DNA from: an uncultured Acidimicrobiales bacterium
GTDB taxonomy: Bacteria > Actinomycetota > Acidimicrobiia > Acidimicrobiales > SHLQ01
NCBI GenBank assembly: GCA_938084885.1
Contig: CALKGG010000028.1
Location: forward strand, 1-64,000
DNA: 64,000 bases
Direction: 5' to 3'
Made by a program: the position numbers and the translations under genes
The notes under the pieces: generated by a model
Database searches by the model: none
What the model was told of the DNA's origin: nothing
What the model saw: the letters and a program-made list of their open reading frames with translations, nothing else
Shown here: one piece after another, positions 51,310-60,380 of the stretch
Layout: every line of letters begins with the position of its first letter
How positions within the stretch are numbered: the stretch's first letter is position 1

Positions 51310-53706
51310 ATGAAGGTTCTTCTTTCCTGGTTGCAGGAGTTCGCCCCCGGTATCGACGGTGATCCAATCGAGCTTGGCGAAACGCTCAGCGCGCTCGGTC
51401 TGGCCGTCGAGGAAATGACCATCACTGGCCAAGGCCTCGACGGTATTGTGTTGGCGAAGGTCCTCGACCTTTCGCCGCATCCCGATGCCGACAAGATCCA
51501 GGTGGTTCAGGTCGACTCGGGCGATGGGCAGCCGTTGCAGGTCTGTTGCGGTGCGTTCAATATGCGCGTCGGTGACCTCATCCCGTTTGCGACGGTCGGA
51601 ACAACAATGCCCAACGGCATGGAGATCGGCGTTCGCAAAATGCGAGGGTTGGCGAGCAACGGCATGTGCTGTTCGGCCGAAGAGATTGGCTTGGGCGACG
51701 ACTCAAACGGCATCATGTTGCTGACCGATTCCGCCGACGAGTCGCTCGTTGGTCAGCCAATCACGACCGCACTCGGCATGGAAACCGATGTCTTGTACGA
51801 CTTAGAAGTCAACGCAAACCGTCCCGATGCGCTATCGGTGGCTGGTGTCGCGAGGGATCTCGCCGCGGCCTTGGGCGTGCCGTTCAGCTTCCCTAAGGCA
51901 CACGTCGAGCGCAGCGGTGAGCCGGTCGAAACCACAGCGACGGTAACCGTCCACGACCCATCCCTGTGCGGTCGGTTCGCAGCCCGCGTCTTGCGGAACG
52001 TAACTGTCGGCGAAAGCCCTCGCTGGATGCAGAACCGGCTCATTGCCCTCGGCATGCGGCCAATCAACTCTGTTGTCGACACGAGCAACTATGTGATGCT
52101 CGAACTCGGCCAACCAAATCACGTCTTCGACCTCGACACGTTGCCCGACGGTGTGCTCAACGTGCGTCGGGCCCGCGACGGCGAGACGCTCATCACCCTC
52201 GACGAGGCCGAGCGCCAGCTGATCGCCGGCGACGGTGGGATTTCCAACAGCGCCGATGAGCTGGTCAGCTTGGCCGGTGTCATGGGAGGGCTCAGCACCG
52301 AGGTCACCGAGCAAACAGCGAACGTTCTCCTCGAGATGGCGTGGTGGGATCCGCCGTCAATCTCGCGAACGGTCAAGCGATTGAACCTGCCGAGCGAAGC
52401 GTCGACCCGCTTCCGGCGAGGCTGCGACTGGGGCGAGAACATCGATCGAGCCATGGACCGCTTCTGCGAGCTGATGGCTGACATGGGGGCCACGATTGCG
52501 CCGGGCCAGATCGACGTATCTGGAGATGTTCCAGACGTGTCGGCCCAGAGGGCTCGTGTTCGCAAGATCAATAGCATTCTCGGCACCGACATGACCGCAC
52601 AGGACATGAGTAATCGCCTGACTGCGATCGGGTTTGGCGTCACGGTGGTAGAAGACGATCTCTCGATTTCGGTGCCGACGTTCCGTTGGGATGTGGTGAG
52701 TTCCCACAGCGCCGAGTTCGAAGCTAATATCGCCGAAGAGGTCGGCCGCATGTACGGCTTCGAACGCATCGAAAAGACCGTGCCGAAGGGCGAACAGGCT
52801 GGTCACCTTAGCCAGTACCAACAGGACCGGCGCTTGGTGCGTCAGGTACTCGTCGGCTCCGGCTGCGACGAAACCCAACCAATGCCGTTCCTCGCTCCAG
52901 GCGATTTGGCCAAGGTCGGGCTCGCCGAGGACGCCATCAGCTTGGCAAACCCGCTCGACGCATCCGAGAGCGTGCTTCGGACGTCGCTGCTGCCGGGCCA
53001 ACTCAAATCGATTGCCTATAACCAATCGCACCGCACCCCATCCCCACGCTTCTTCGAACTGGGAACGGTCTTTCTCGCCCCAAAGGAGAACGACCGCGGC
53101 GAGATGCTTCCTGATGAACACGAATACCTTTGTGTGGCGCTCGCCGGAGAGGACGCTACGGCGGCGGTAGCGGTGGTGAACGTGCTCGCCAATGCGTTGG
53201 CACTTCCCAACGTGCAGGTCCGAAACTCTGCATCGTTGCCTGGCATGCATCCCACCCGATCTGGCGAGGTGGTCATTGCGGGTCGCGCCCGTGGCGTCGT
53301 TGGCGAGGTGGCCCCGTCGGTGCTTCGCTCCTTCGATGTTGATGGACGTGTGGCGTGGCTCCAGCTCGACTTGACCGAAATCCTCAACGGACCGCACGGC
53401 AAGCGTTCGTATCGCCGGGTGAGCAAGTTCCCATCGAGCGACATGGACCTCGCCTTCGTCGTTCCCGACGACACCGGAGCCGACCGAGTGCGGAACACCA
53501 TCTCTAAGGCGGGCGGAGATCTTCTCGTCGACCTGTCGCTCGTCGACACCTACCGTGGTCCAGGGGTTGTTGAGGGAAGCCGGTCATTGGCATTCCGGTT
53601 GCGTTTCCAAGCCAACGACCGCACCTTGACCGATGAGGAAATCACGAGCACCCGTGAGGCGATTATTGCGGCGGTTGCGAAGCAAAATTCAGGAACGCTG
53701 CGATAG
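51310..53706 (+). CDS. pheT: phenylalanyl-tRNA synthetase beta subunit
   Basis: Non-catalytic and editing subunit, 798 residues, full length. The order is: N-terminal KVLLSWLQEF, EMAP-like tRNA-binding domain (about 40-150, PHPDADKIQVVQVD), B3/B4 editing domain (about 210-390, EMAWWDPPSISRTVKRLNL), B5 (about 405-470), the inactive synthetase-like core, and a C-terminal anticodon-binding fold (about 700-798). GAGG precedes ATG 51310. A strong terminator follows immediately, so argC downstream is separately transcribed. Confidence 0.97.
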   Translation: MKVLLSWLQEFAPGIDGDPIELGETLSALGLAVEEMTITGQGLDGIVLAKVLDLSPHPDADKIQVVQVDSGDGQPLQVCCGAFNMRVGDLIPFATVGTTMPNGMEIGVRKMRGLASNGMCCSAEEIGLGDDSNGIMLLTDSADESLVGQPITTALGMETDVLYDLEVNANRPDALSVAGVARDLAAALGVPFSFPKAHVERSGEPVETTATVTVHDPSLCGRFAARVLRNVTVGESPRWMQNRLIALGMRPINSVVDTSNYVMLELGQPNHVFDLDTLPDGVLNVRRARDGETLITLDEAERQLIAGDGGISNSADELVSLAGVMGGLSTEVTEQTANVLLEMAWWDPPSISRTVKRLNLPSEASTRFRRGCDWGENIDRAMDRFCELMADMGATIAPGQIDVSGDVPDVSAQRARVRKINSILGTDMTAQDMSNRLTAIGFGVTVVEDDLSISVPTFRWDVVSSHSAEFEANIAEEVGRMYGFERIEKTVPKGEQAGHLSQYQQDRRLVRQVLVGSGCDETQPMPFLAPGDLAKVGLAEDAISLANPLDASESVLRTSLLPGQLKSIAYNQSHRTPSPRFFELGTVFLAPKENDRGEMLPDEHEYLCVALAGEDATAAVAVVNVLANALALPNVQVRNSASLPGMHPTRSGEVVIAGRARGVVGEVAPSVLRSFDVDGRVAWLQLDLTEILNGPHGKRSYRRVSKFPSSDMDLAFVVPDDTGADRVRNTISKAGGDLLVDLSLVDTYRGPGVVEGSRSLAFRLRFQANDRTLTDEEITSTREAIIAAVAKQNSGTLR

Positions 53707-53714
53707 ACGCGAAA

Positions 53715-53746
53715 TGGCCGGCGTCCAAAGACGCCGGCCACTTTTC
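53715..53746 (+). terminator. Rho-independent terminator after pheT
   Basis: An 11-bp perfect stem (TGGCCGGCGTC with GACGCCGGCCA), loop CAAA, followed by CTTTTC. It lies 9 nt after the pheT stop. Because the other side is GCGAAA, it may also work weakly for the reverse-strand spondin gene, whose stop is at 53791. Confidence 0.88.
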
Positions 53747-53790
53747 ATTGCTGATACCGACCGACATATCGCGGTCGCTGACGTAGTGGA

Positions 53791-54507
53791 TTAGCTGTTG
53801 CGGGTAATCGTGACGGTGACGATCGACGAGTTGTTGTCCCAGTCGCGTGCGTCGGGGATGGTGCCGATGCCTTGGAGCGTTGGGTGCACGCGGATCACAC
53901 CGTTTTCTGCGAGCGATGGGTTGGACTCGCCGGTTCCTTCGCCGGTTCCGCCGCAGAATGGTGCGGGGACGATGTCGGCGAGGTTCTCGGTGTTGATCTC
54001 GGTTCCTGCGTCATACCCACGAAGGTCATAGGTGAAGGTTTGACCAACGTCATGTGGTAGACGCTTGGAGTCGGCGCCGGTGAAGCCGTCGTTGGTGCAG
54101 ATGATCATCGACACGAGGCTGAACTTGCGTTCGTCGCTGGTGACGTCGAAGCTGACGGTTGCGCCTGGGGCGATTGGTGCGTCTGCGCCAACTCCCGAGA
54201 CGCCGAGGCCGGCGTCGTCGACTGCGCCAGCGAGTTCTGCGGCGAGTACTGGTACGGCACCGTTTTCAGCAACTGCCTGAACGCCTGGGCTTGCAGGCTC
54301 CTTGATGTCGAAGACATCGACGGCGTTGCTATGGACCGCGAAGTTCGGTGGCGTGAAGTACTGGCCACTCGTGTTGTTCGTAAACGTCACTCGGTAGGTC
54401 GGTACCTCCGATGCGCCGGCGATTGTTTGTGTTGCCACTGTTGGCAAGAGCACGGCGACTAGGCCGAGCAGGGCGACGAAGGCCCCTCGAAAAATGCCTC
54501 TCCTCAT
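53791..54507 (-). CDS. secreted spondin-domain protein
   Basis: 238 residues from ATG 54507 (GGGAGAA upstream). A signal peptide of about 34 residues (MRRGIFRGAF then a Leu/Val-rich helix, probable cleavage after AGA) leads to a single domain resembling spondin_N: YRVTFTNNTSGQYFTPP, then VDVFDIKEPASPGVQAVAENG region, SLVSMIICTNDGFTGADSKRLP near 145, and YDAGTEINTE. Such domains mediate adhesion in animals; the bacterial role is unknown. A pair of Cys may form a disulfide. It is reverse-strand and alone between pheT and the GGDEF gene. Confidence 0.82.
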   Translation of the reverse strand: MRRGIFRGAFVALLGLVAVLLPTVATQTIAGASEVPTYRVTFTNNTSGQYFTPPNFAVHSNAVDVFDIKEPASPGVQAVAENGAVPVLAAELAGAVDDAGLGVSGVGADAPIAPGATVSFDVTSDERKFSLVSMIICTNDGFTGADSKRLPHDVGQTFTYDLRGYDAGTEINTENLADIVPAPFCGGTGEGTGESNPSLAENGVIRVHPTLQGIGTIPDARDWDNNSSIVTVTITRNS

Positions 54508-54667
54508 GAATGTTCTCCCAAGTTCCGCCCACCACCGAGCGTGGTGGAACAAGCCCAGGAATACGCCACGGAGTGGGTGAACTCAAGATGAGTGTCCCAC
54601 GTTTTGTTCGATTTAAGATTGGTGAACTGGACGGTGGTAGGGGCGGTGGAGTGCCGACGGGGCGTGA

Positions 54668-55552
54668 TTATGCGGCAAGTGACTGGTTGCGGCCCCGCTT
54701 CTTTGCAAGGTACAGGTTTGTGTCGGCTCGCGAAATTGCCTTGTTCAAGTCGGCCGTATCCGGTGACACACAGTGCGAGATTCCCACCGAGATGGTGGCG
54801 ACGAGGGGGCCGGTCGGGGTAGCGATTGGTGTGGTACCCACGGCAAGGCGCAAGCGCTCTGCGGCGGCAAATGCACGCTCGGTCGTACAGTCTGGGATGA
54901 CCGCGACGAATTCCTCGCCGCCGTAGCGGGCGAGCAGGCTGTTGTTGGGAAGTGCGGTTCGTGTGCGCTCGGCCAATGTGGTGAGCACGTGGTCGCCGGT
55001 CTCGTGGCCGTACGTGTCGTTCACGGCTTTGAACTTGTCGACGTCGATCATCAACACGGCCGCGCCCGTCTCGGGCACGATTTGTTGCTGCCATTGTTCA
55101 AGGAGTGCTCGCCTCGTCAAGCAACCGGTGAGCGAATCGGTATTGGCCAACAGCTCAAGCGCAGCGGACTTTTCGTGCAGGAGTTCGTTCACCCGAGTGA
55201 TCTCGGTAATGTCGTGCATGATGCCGACCAGGTAGATCGATCCATCCGCTTCCAGACGGCGTTTTCGGGTCAGTGTCTCTCGCTGCTCACCCGACGAATT
55301 CACCACTGTTTCGGTCGCCTCGTCGATCTCTCCCGATGCCAAGACTCGGAGGTCGCCGCCATTGCATTGCGCGGCCTGGCGATGGGTAAATACGTCTTTG
55401 TCGGTCCTTCCGACAAGCGAGTTCGTGTCGACATTGAACAGTTCTTCGAAGGCGTGGTTGACCCAGACGTACCGAAGGTCTTTGTCCTTGACCAAGACCG
55501 GGTTCGGTAGCGTGCCCAAGATCGCGAGGGGCAATTCAGAGCGGTTGTCCAT
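54668..55552 (-). CDS. PAS-GGDEF diguanylate cyclase
   Basis: Makes the second messenger cyclic di-GMP. The 294 residues begin with a PAS domain (about 10-120; NPVLVKDKDLRYVWVNHAFE, GRTDKDVF), then a short linker helix and a GGDEF domain (about 130-290). The active-site loop is RYGGEEF near 210, a functional variant, and NDTYGHETGDHVL near 180 is intact. There is no EAL domain or membrane segment, so it is a soluble sensor. GGAGA precedes ATG 55552. No partner gene is nearby. Confidence 0.93.
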   Translation of the reverse strand: MDNRSELPLAILGTLPNPVLVKDKDLRYVWVNHAFEELFNVDTNSLVGRTDKDVFTHRQAAQCNGGDLRVLASGEIDEATETVVNSSGEQRETLTRKRRLEADGSIYLVGIMHDITEITRVNELLHEKSAALELLANTDSLTGCLTRRALLEQWQQQIVPETGAAVLMIDVDKFKAVNDTYGHETGDHVLTTLAERTRTALPNNSLLARYGGEEFVAVIPDCTTERAFAAAERLRLAVGTTPIATPTGPLVATISVGISHCVSPDTADLNKAISRADTNLYLAKKRGRNQSLAA

Positions 55553-55656
55553 GGGTCTCCATTCGAGAGAAGGGCTTTCGAAATACGTATCGGCGATTAG
55601 TCAAAAATTCTTGAACGCGCCTCGCTCAACCCAACGAAATTTGGTGGCGGTACCAC

Positions 55657-56949
55657 TTATTCGACCCAGGTAGCGGCGGCGCTGCGGAGGGGTTGGGGCG
55701 GCCTGCTGGGGGTTCCGCCAGTCGGTTTCGCGAATTGGACGGTGCCAAACGCCGACTCCATAGACACGAGGTGTTGCGGATCGGGCTCGACGGTAGCTGG
55801 AACGAACTCGCGCGGTCCACCGAGTGAGGTCAACCAGTTGCGAGTGCGCAACAGCGAGACTCGAACACGCCACGTGCCGCCCTCTCGGCGTTGGCGCTGC
55901 CGGGCCTTCTCGGCAGCGCCAGCAGCGAGTAAGCCAGTCATGTAGTCCAATGCCTGGACTGGGAGTGGGGTAGGGGCTGACGCGTTCGCTGCGCGAGTAC
56001 CTGCGTCGACGATTCCGGTCGTGGACTGCACGATCGAATCGAAGCCACGACGGCCCGCCCATGGCCCCTCCCAGTCAAAGGCACTGAGCTGCACCATGAC
56101 GCATCCTTCGGGGATCGAATCGGCATCGAAACCGTGGCCTCCGAGCGCACCCGGGCGGTAGGCGTCGATCCACACGTCGGCCGAGGAAAGCAGTCGGCGC
56201 ATCTGTTCGGCATCGGCTGGCGAACGTAGATCGAGTGACGCATTCCGTTTGCCTGAACCGGTGGTAATCACACAAATTGGCACGCTGGGAAGGTGCGGCG
56301 CATCGATGCGAAGTACATCGGCGCCGAATGCAGCAAAGAGTTGGCCGGCGACGGGCCCGGCGAGGACCCGGCTGCAGTCGAGGACTCGGGTTTGGGCTTC
56401 GCCAATCCGTGGATCGCCATCGCCAATGCGCTCGATAGATACAAGCGGGAGGTGGGTGGTTGCCACCGCATGGGGATGCGTTTGCCACTCCGCAAGGGTT
56501 CGCACGTGCGCCGCGATCATGCCCGCGTCGATGAGCGCAGTCTCCAACTCGATCGGGTCGTGGTCGAGTATCGCTTCTTGTACTGCTTGGCGAGAATCCT
56601 CACAGCCGAGGTATTGGACAACGCCTTCGTGGTGGTGAGGAAAGTTGCAGTGCAATTGGAGGTGTCGGCCGTTTGCCGTGTTGTAGTAACCCGACAGTGT
56701 CGACCATTTCGGCAGTGATTCGCCATTCACCTCGACGGGCGTTGCAAAGTAGGTGGAGAGCGCAGAGCCGCTCACCTCGGTCGCGCCAAACACGACGTTC
56801 GCATACCCAGCAGCGGCCAGAGCAGCCGTGTCGAGGTCGAACGCCGACGCAAAGTTCGGCGAGCCCAGAACCGTCAAATCCGAGGTTTCAACCGCTCTGC
56901 CGCCGACAAGAGCATCGATCTCGGCGATCTTCGCGAGTACGGCGTCCAC
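55657..56949 (-). CDS. CaiB/BaiF family III CoA transferase with permuted domain order
   Basis: Predicted acyl-CoA:carboxylate CoA transferase, 430 residues. The segment that normally opens the family (RVLDCSRVLAGPVAGQLFAA, then GADVLRIDAP) is at residue 187. It continues through RGFDSIVQSTTGI, where the catalytic Asp is expected, to the C-terminus. The segment that normally closes the family (YYNTANGRHLQLHCNFP, EWQTHPHAVATTHLPLVSI) is at residues 85-175. The halves are therefore swapped. An in-frame stop at 56977-56979 limits any N-terminal extension to nine codons. Substrates unknown. Leaderless-type promoter upstream. Confidence 0.8.
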   Translation of the reverse strand: MDAVLAKIAEIDALVGGRAVETSDLTVLGSPNFASAFDLDTAALAAAGYANVVFGATEVSGSALSTYFATPVEVNGESLPKWSTLSGYYNTANGRHLQLHCNFPHHHEGVVQYLGCEDSRQAVQEAILDHDPIELETALIDAGMIAAHVRTLAEWQTHPHAVATTHLPLVSIERIGDGDPRIGEAQTRVLDCSRVLAGPVAGQLFAAFGADVLRIDAPHLPSVPICVITTGSGKRNASLDLRSPADAEQMRRLLSSADVWIDAYRPGALGGHGFDADSIPEGCVMVQLSAFDWEGPWAGRRGFDSIVQSTTGIVDAGTRAANASAPTPLPVQALDYMTGLLAAGAAEKARQRQRREGGTWRVRVSLLRTRNWLTSLGGPREFVPATVEPDPQHLVSMESAFGTVQFAKPTGGTPSRPPQPLRSAAATWVE

Positions 56950-56962
56950 CTCCTTGATCGTA
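56950..56962 (-). promoter_or_regulatory. -10 box for the CoA transferase gene
   Basis: TACGAT (56962-56957, minus strand) ends seven bases before GTG 56949. AAGGAG directly touches the GTG and so cannot act as a normal ribosome binding site, which favours a leaderless start. Confidence 0.5.
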
Positions 56963-57014
56963 TTGGGCCGAATCGCTTAGGGGCTTCCCCGCATCGAGAT
57001 TTCGGCGCGCTTGG

Positions 57015-58004
57015 TTATGTCGCAATGATTCCGTCGATGTCCCACAGGTCGGTCCATGACTGGCCGTCCTTCCAAAGGAATACCTGCCCCTTGATCATTC
57101 GGCAGTCTCGATCGGCGGCAACGAGCATCGCTTGCTCGTCGGCGGTGAGTGGGTCCGCGGTCGCAGCGGCTAGGTTCGCTGCCAGGTTGTGTTCCGTCGT
57201 AGAGAACGGAATCGGCGTGTGCCCCTGATCGATCGCCCACATCAGACACACCGCAGCTGGATGGACGCCACGAGCCTCGGCAAGGGCACGGATCCCACGA
57301 TCGTCAATGGGGGAGGTGTCGTTAGGTGTGCGATCGCGTTCGGGTCGGTTTGGTGAGCCCAGCGGACAGAAACCAATGGGTTGGATCGACCGCTCGCGCA
57401 AGTACGACCGAAAGGCGCTCTGTTGGAAGTGGGGATGGAGTTCCATCTGGTTCACCGAGGGCGTGATTGTCATGTCTGCGAACACCGCGTCGAACTTTGC
57501 CGGAGTCATATTTGAGGTTCCGATGTGTCGCACGAGGCCCCGCTCGACCAGCGACTCCATCTGCGCCCACGCCTCCAGATACGCATCCGGATTGAACGCG
57601 ACAGCTCTCGGGTTTCGCTCATCGACATTCGCGTGTGCGGCGTGCGAATTGGGAAACGGCCAGTGGACAAGGAAGTTGTCGAGATAGTCGATCCCGAGAT
57701 CGCGTAACGTCTGCTCGCACGACTCGCCAACCGCGTGGTGTGAATCGTTCCAGACCTTTGAGCTGATCCACAGTTCGTCACGCGGTATCGCGGTAGAACC
57801 GAGTACCGCTCCAATCTCGGCTTCATTGCCATACACCGACGCACAGTCGATGTGTCGATACCCGAGCGCCAGGCCAAGCCGCACAGTGTTTGCCACCGTT
57901 GCGGCGTCGACGTGGTCAGAACCAAACGTACCAAGCCCAATGCCAGGCATTTTCGCACCTGAATACAACGTTCGCATTGGAATGTTTGCCGTGGGTTCTG
58001 TCAT
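57015..58004 (-). CDS. aldo/keto reductase
   Basis: NADPH-dependent reductase with a TIM barrel, 329 residues. The catalytic tetrad is visible: Asp and Tyr in HIDCASVYGNE near residue 51, Lys in ISSKVW near 80 and His in LVHWPFP near 113. The cofactor-binding end has PIPFSTTEHNLAANL near 264, where the usual residue pattern is PIPKS. The substrate is unknown. It is divergent from argC, sharing a 73-nt gap that contains an ArgR-like site, so its expression might respond to arginine; that is only inferred. Confidence 0.9.
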   Translation of the reverse strand: MTEPTANIPMRTLYSGAKMPGIGLGTFGSDHVDAATVANTVRLGLALGYRHIDCASVYGNEAEIGAVLGSTAIPRDELWISSKVWNDSHHAVGESCEQTLRDLGIDYLDNFLVHWPFPNSHAAHANVDERNPRAVAFNPDAYLEAWAQMESLVERGLVRHIGTSNMTPAKFDAVFADMTITPSVNQMELHPHFQQSAFRSYLRERSIQPIGFCPLGSPNRPERDRTPNDTSPIDDRGIRALAEARGVHPAAVCLMWAIDQGHTPIPFSTTEHNLAANLAAATADPLTADEQAMLVAADRDCRMIKGQVFLWKDGQSWTDLWDIDGIIAT

Positions 58005-58028
58005 GGCTGCGAAGCCTAGCGGCCTTCA

Positions 58029-58077
58029 AATATGCATGAATATGCATTATTGTGAATAACCCGCTAAGGTGCTGCGA
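58029..58077 (+). promoter_or_regulatory. argC promoter with ArgR-like operator
   Basis: TAAGGT (58065-58070) ends seven bases before ATG 58078, a leaderless-type promoter. Just upstream AATATGCAT occurs twice, at 58029 and 58039, one helical turn apart. They form an inverted repeat TGCAT-GAAT-ATGCA (5-4-5 spacing as in ARG boxes), and TGAAT recurs at 58053. An ArgR hexamer bound there would cover the -35 region. argR is the last gene of this same operon. Confidence 0.6.
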
Positions 58078-59145
58078 ATGTCTTCTCAAACGAACGGCAC
58101 CGCTGCGCCCAAACGTGTGGGCGTGGTTGGAGCGTCAGGTTACACCGGCACAGAACTGCTCCGGTTAATCCACGGCCACCCGAGCCTAGAACTCGCAGTG
58201 GCCACTGGCGACTCCAAAGCTGGAACAAGAATCGCCGACCTCTACCCAAGCTTGGCCGCTGCGTATGGAGACCGAAAGTACGAGCCATTTTCTCCAGAGT
58301 TGGTCGATGGACTCGATCTTGTCTTTATCGGCCTCCCACACGGCATCTCAATGTCGGTCGTGCCCCAAATACGGGGCAAGGTGGGCCACATTGTCGACCT
58401 CGGCTCAGATTTCCGCTTGCACGACAAAGCCCTCTACCCCGAGTGGTACAACGCCGAACACACCGCCCCCGACCTGCTCGACGAATTCGTGTACGGCCTG
58501 CCAGAGCTGTTTCGGGAGAAGATTTCGGGCGCAGAACTCATTGCGGCCACCGGATGCAATGCTGGAGCGTCGATCTTTGCGCTTGCGCCGCTGCTTACGG
58601 CAGGCGCCATCGAGGGTGATGGCATAATCATCGATCTGATCACCGGGGTCAGCGGCGCTGGTCGCCCACCGAAGGAGAACACGACGTTCTGCACGGTCGA
58701 CGAGAACGTCACTGCATATGCACTGTTGTCGCACCGGCACACCCCCGAGATCGAACAGGCGCTTCACGAGCGGACCGGAGTCGACACCACCGTGTTGTTC
58801 ACGCCGCACCTTGCACCAATGAACCGAGGAATTATCTCGACGTGTTATGGCCGCCCGGCAAAGGATGGGTTGACGAGTGACGATGCGCTCCAGATTCTCG
58901 CCGACTTCTACGAGAACGAACCGTTCATGGTCGTCGACGAACGCAGTCCGTCAACAAAGGCAGTCACCGGATCCAACAGCGTGCACCTCACAGCACGCGT
59001 CGACCCACGAACAGGCCATGTCATGGTGATCTCGGTGCTCGACAACCTCATGAAGGGCGCCTCGGGCATGGCCGTACAGAACGCCAACCTCGCGCTTGGC
59101 CTCGACGAAACGCTTGGGCTGTCCTCGATTGGGGTCTACCCATGA
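58078..59145 (+). CDS. argC: N-acetyl-gamma-glutamyl-phosphate reductase
   Basis: Third step of arginine synthesis, NADPH-dependent. From ATG 58078 it has 355 residues (a GTG at 58069 is inside the -10 box and unlikely). GVVGASGYTGTELLRL near residue 13 is the dinucleotide fold. The catalytic Cys is in ATGCNAGASIF near 161 and the catalytic His in HLAPMNRGI near 244. First gene of argC-J-B-D-F-R; the stop overlaps argJ (ATGA). argG and argH are not in the window. Confidence 0.96.
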   Translation: MSSQTNGTAAPKRVGVVGASGYTGTELLRLIHGHPSLELAVATGDSKAGTRIADLYPSLAAAYGDRKYEPFSPELVDGLDLVFIGLPHGISMSVVPQIRGKVGHIVDLGSDFRLHDKALYPEWYNAEHTAPDLLDEFVYGLPELFREKISGAELIAATGCNAGASIFALAPLLTAGAIEGDGIIIDLITGVSGAGRPPKENTTFCTVDENVTAYALLSHRHTPEIEQALHERTGVDTTVLFTPHLAPMNRGIISTCYGRPAKDGLTSDDALQILADFYENEPFMVVDERSPSTKAVTGSNSVHLTARVDPRTGHVMVISVLDNLMKGASGMAVQNANLALGLDETLGLSSIGVYP

Positions 59146-60380
59146 GCGCTGTGTCCCCGCTCGCCCCAGCGAGCTTTCCCGAGCTTCCCCCGGTCGCTGG
59201 AGTGCAGCTGGCCACCTTCGAGGCTGGCCTTCGTTACCAGAATCGGGCCGATCTGATGCTCGCTCTGGTCGATGACGCCACCACTGTGGCTGGCGTGTTC
59301 ACCACGTCGCTCTGTCCATCGGCACCGGTCGACTGGAGCCGGTCGATCCTCCAACGCGGCACTGCCCGGGCAATCGTCTGTAACAGCGGGAACGCAAACG
59401 CGTTTACCGGCAAAGCAGGCGCAACATCGGCCGAGCTCACCGCCAAAACAATCGCCGCAGCCTTCGACATCGAACCCACGTCGGTGCACCTCGCATCGAC
59501 TGGCGTCATTGGTGAAACCCTGCCCGACGATCGCCTTGTTGGCGGCCTCGAGAACCTCGCCAACCAACTCGCTCCAGCAACAGCAGCGGGCTGGGAAGCC
59601 GCAGCCAACGCCATCCGAACAACCGATACCTTCGCGAAAGGAGCGTCGGCGACCGTCGACCTCGATGGCACGGCAATCACCGTAGTCGGCATTGCGAAGG
59701 GGAGCGGCATGATTGCTCCAGACATGGCGACCATGCTCGGCTTTGTCTTTACCGATGCCGCCGTTGCCCCCAACGTGCTGCAAACAATGCTGAGTGGAGC
59801 CGCAACCGCGTCGTACAACCGGATCACGGTCGATTCTGACACGTCGACGAGCGACTCGGTGTGGCTATTCGCCACCGGTGCGAGTGGCGCAGCGCCCATT
59901 ACGTCGGTCGATGACCAGCGCTACGGTCCACTCGCCGAAGCGGTCAGCGCAGTGAACCTCGACCTTGCCCATCAGATTGTTCGCGACGGTGAAGGCGCAA
60001 CCAAGTTCGTCGAGATCACCGTGTCGGGAGCCGAGCACGATGAGGCTGCGTCGGCGATAGCCCTGTCCATTGCAAACTCGCCCCTCGTCAAGACCGCACT
60101 CGCTGCCGAAGACGCCAACTGGGGTCGCATTGTCATGGCTGTTGGAAAGGCTGGACAACGAGCGAATCGTGATGCCCTCAAGATTTGGATCGGCGACGAG
60201 CTTGTTGCCGACCAAGGCGTACAGGTGCGTGGCTACTCGGAGGACCGAGCGACCGAGCACTTGAAGAACGATGAGGTCAAGATCAGCGTCGACGTCGGCA
60301 TCGCAGATGGCACCGCAACCGTATGGACCTGCGACCTCACCCACGGATACATCGAAATCAACGCTGGATACCGATCATGA
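59142..60380 (+). CDS. argJ: bifunctional ornithine acetyltransferase / N-acetylglutamate synthase
   Basis: Transfers acetyl groups from acetylornithine to glutamate, closing the acetyl cycle. The 412-residue precursor self-cleaves before the Thr of KGSGMIAPDMATMLGF (near residue 195), giving alpha and beta chains; that motif is intact. NSGNANAFTGKAG near 82 is also typical. The C-terminus GYIEINAGYRS is the conserved family ending, and the DNA coding for it is repeated 98 bp downstream, just before argB. Confidence 0.96.
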   Translation: MSAVSPLAPASFPELPPVAGVQLATFEAGLRYQNRADLMLALVDDATTVAGVFTTSLCPSAPVDWSRSILQRGTARAIVCNSGNANAFTGKAGATSAELTAKTIAAAFDIEPTSVHLASTGVIGETLPDDRLVGGLENLANQLAPATAAGWEAAANAIRTTDTFAKGASATVDLDGTAITVVGIAKGSGMIAPDMATMLGFVFTDAAVAPNVLQTMLSGAATASYNRITVDSDTSTSDSVWLFATGASGAAPITSVDDQRYGPLAEAVSAVNLDLAHQIVRDGEGATKFVEITVSGAEHDEAASAIALSIANSPLVKTALAAEDANWGRIVMAVGKAGQRANRDALKIWIGDELVADQGVQVRGYSEDRATEHLKNDEVKISVDVGIADGTATVWTCDLTHGYIEINAGYRS

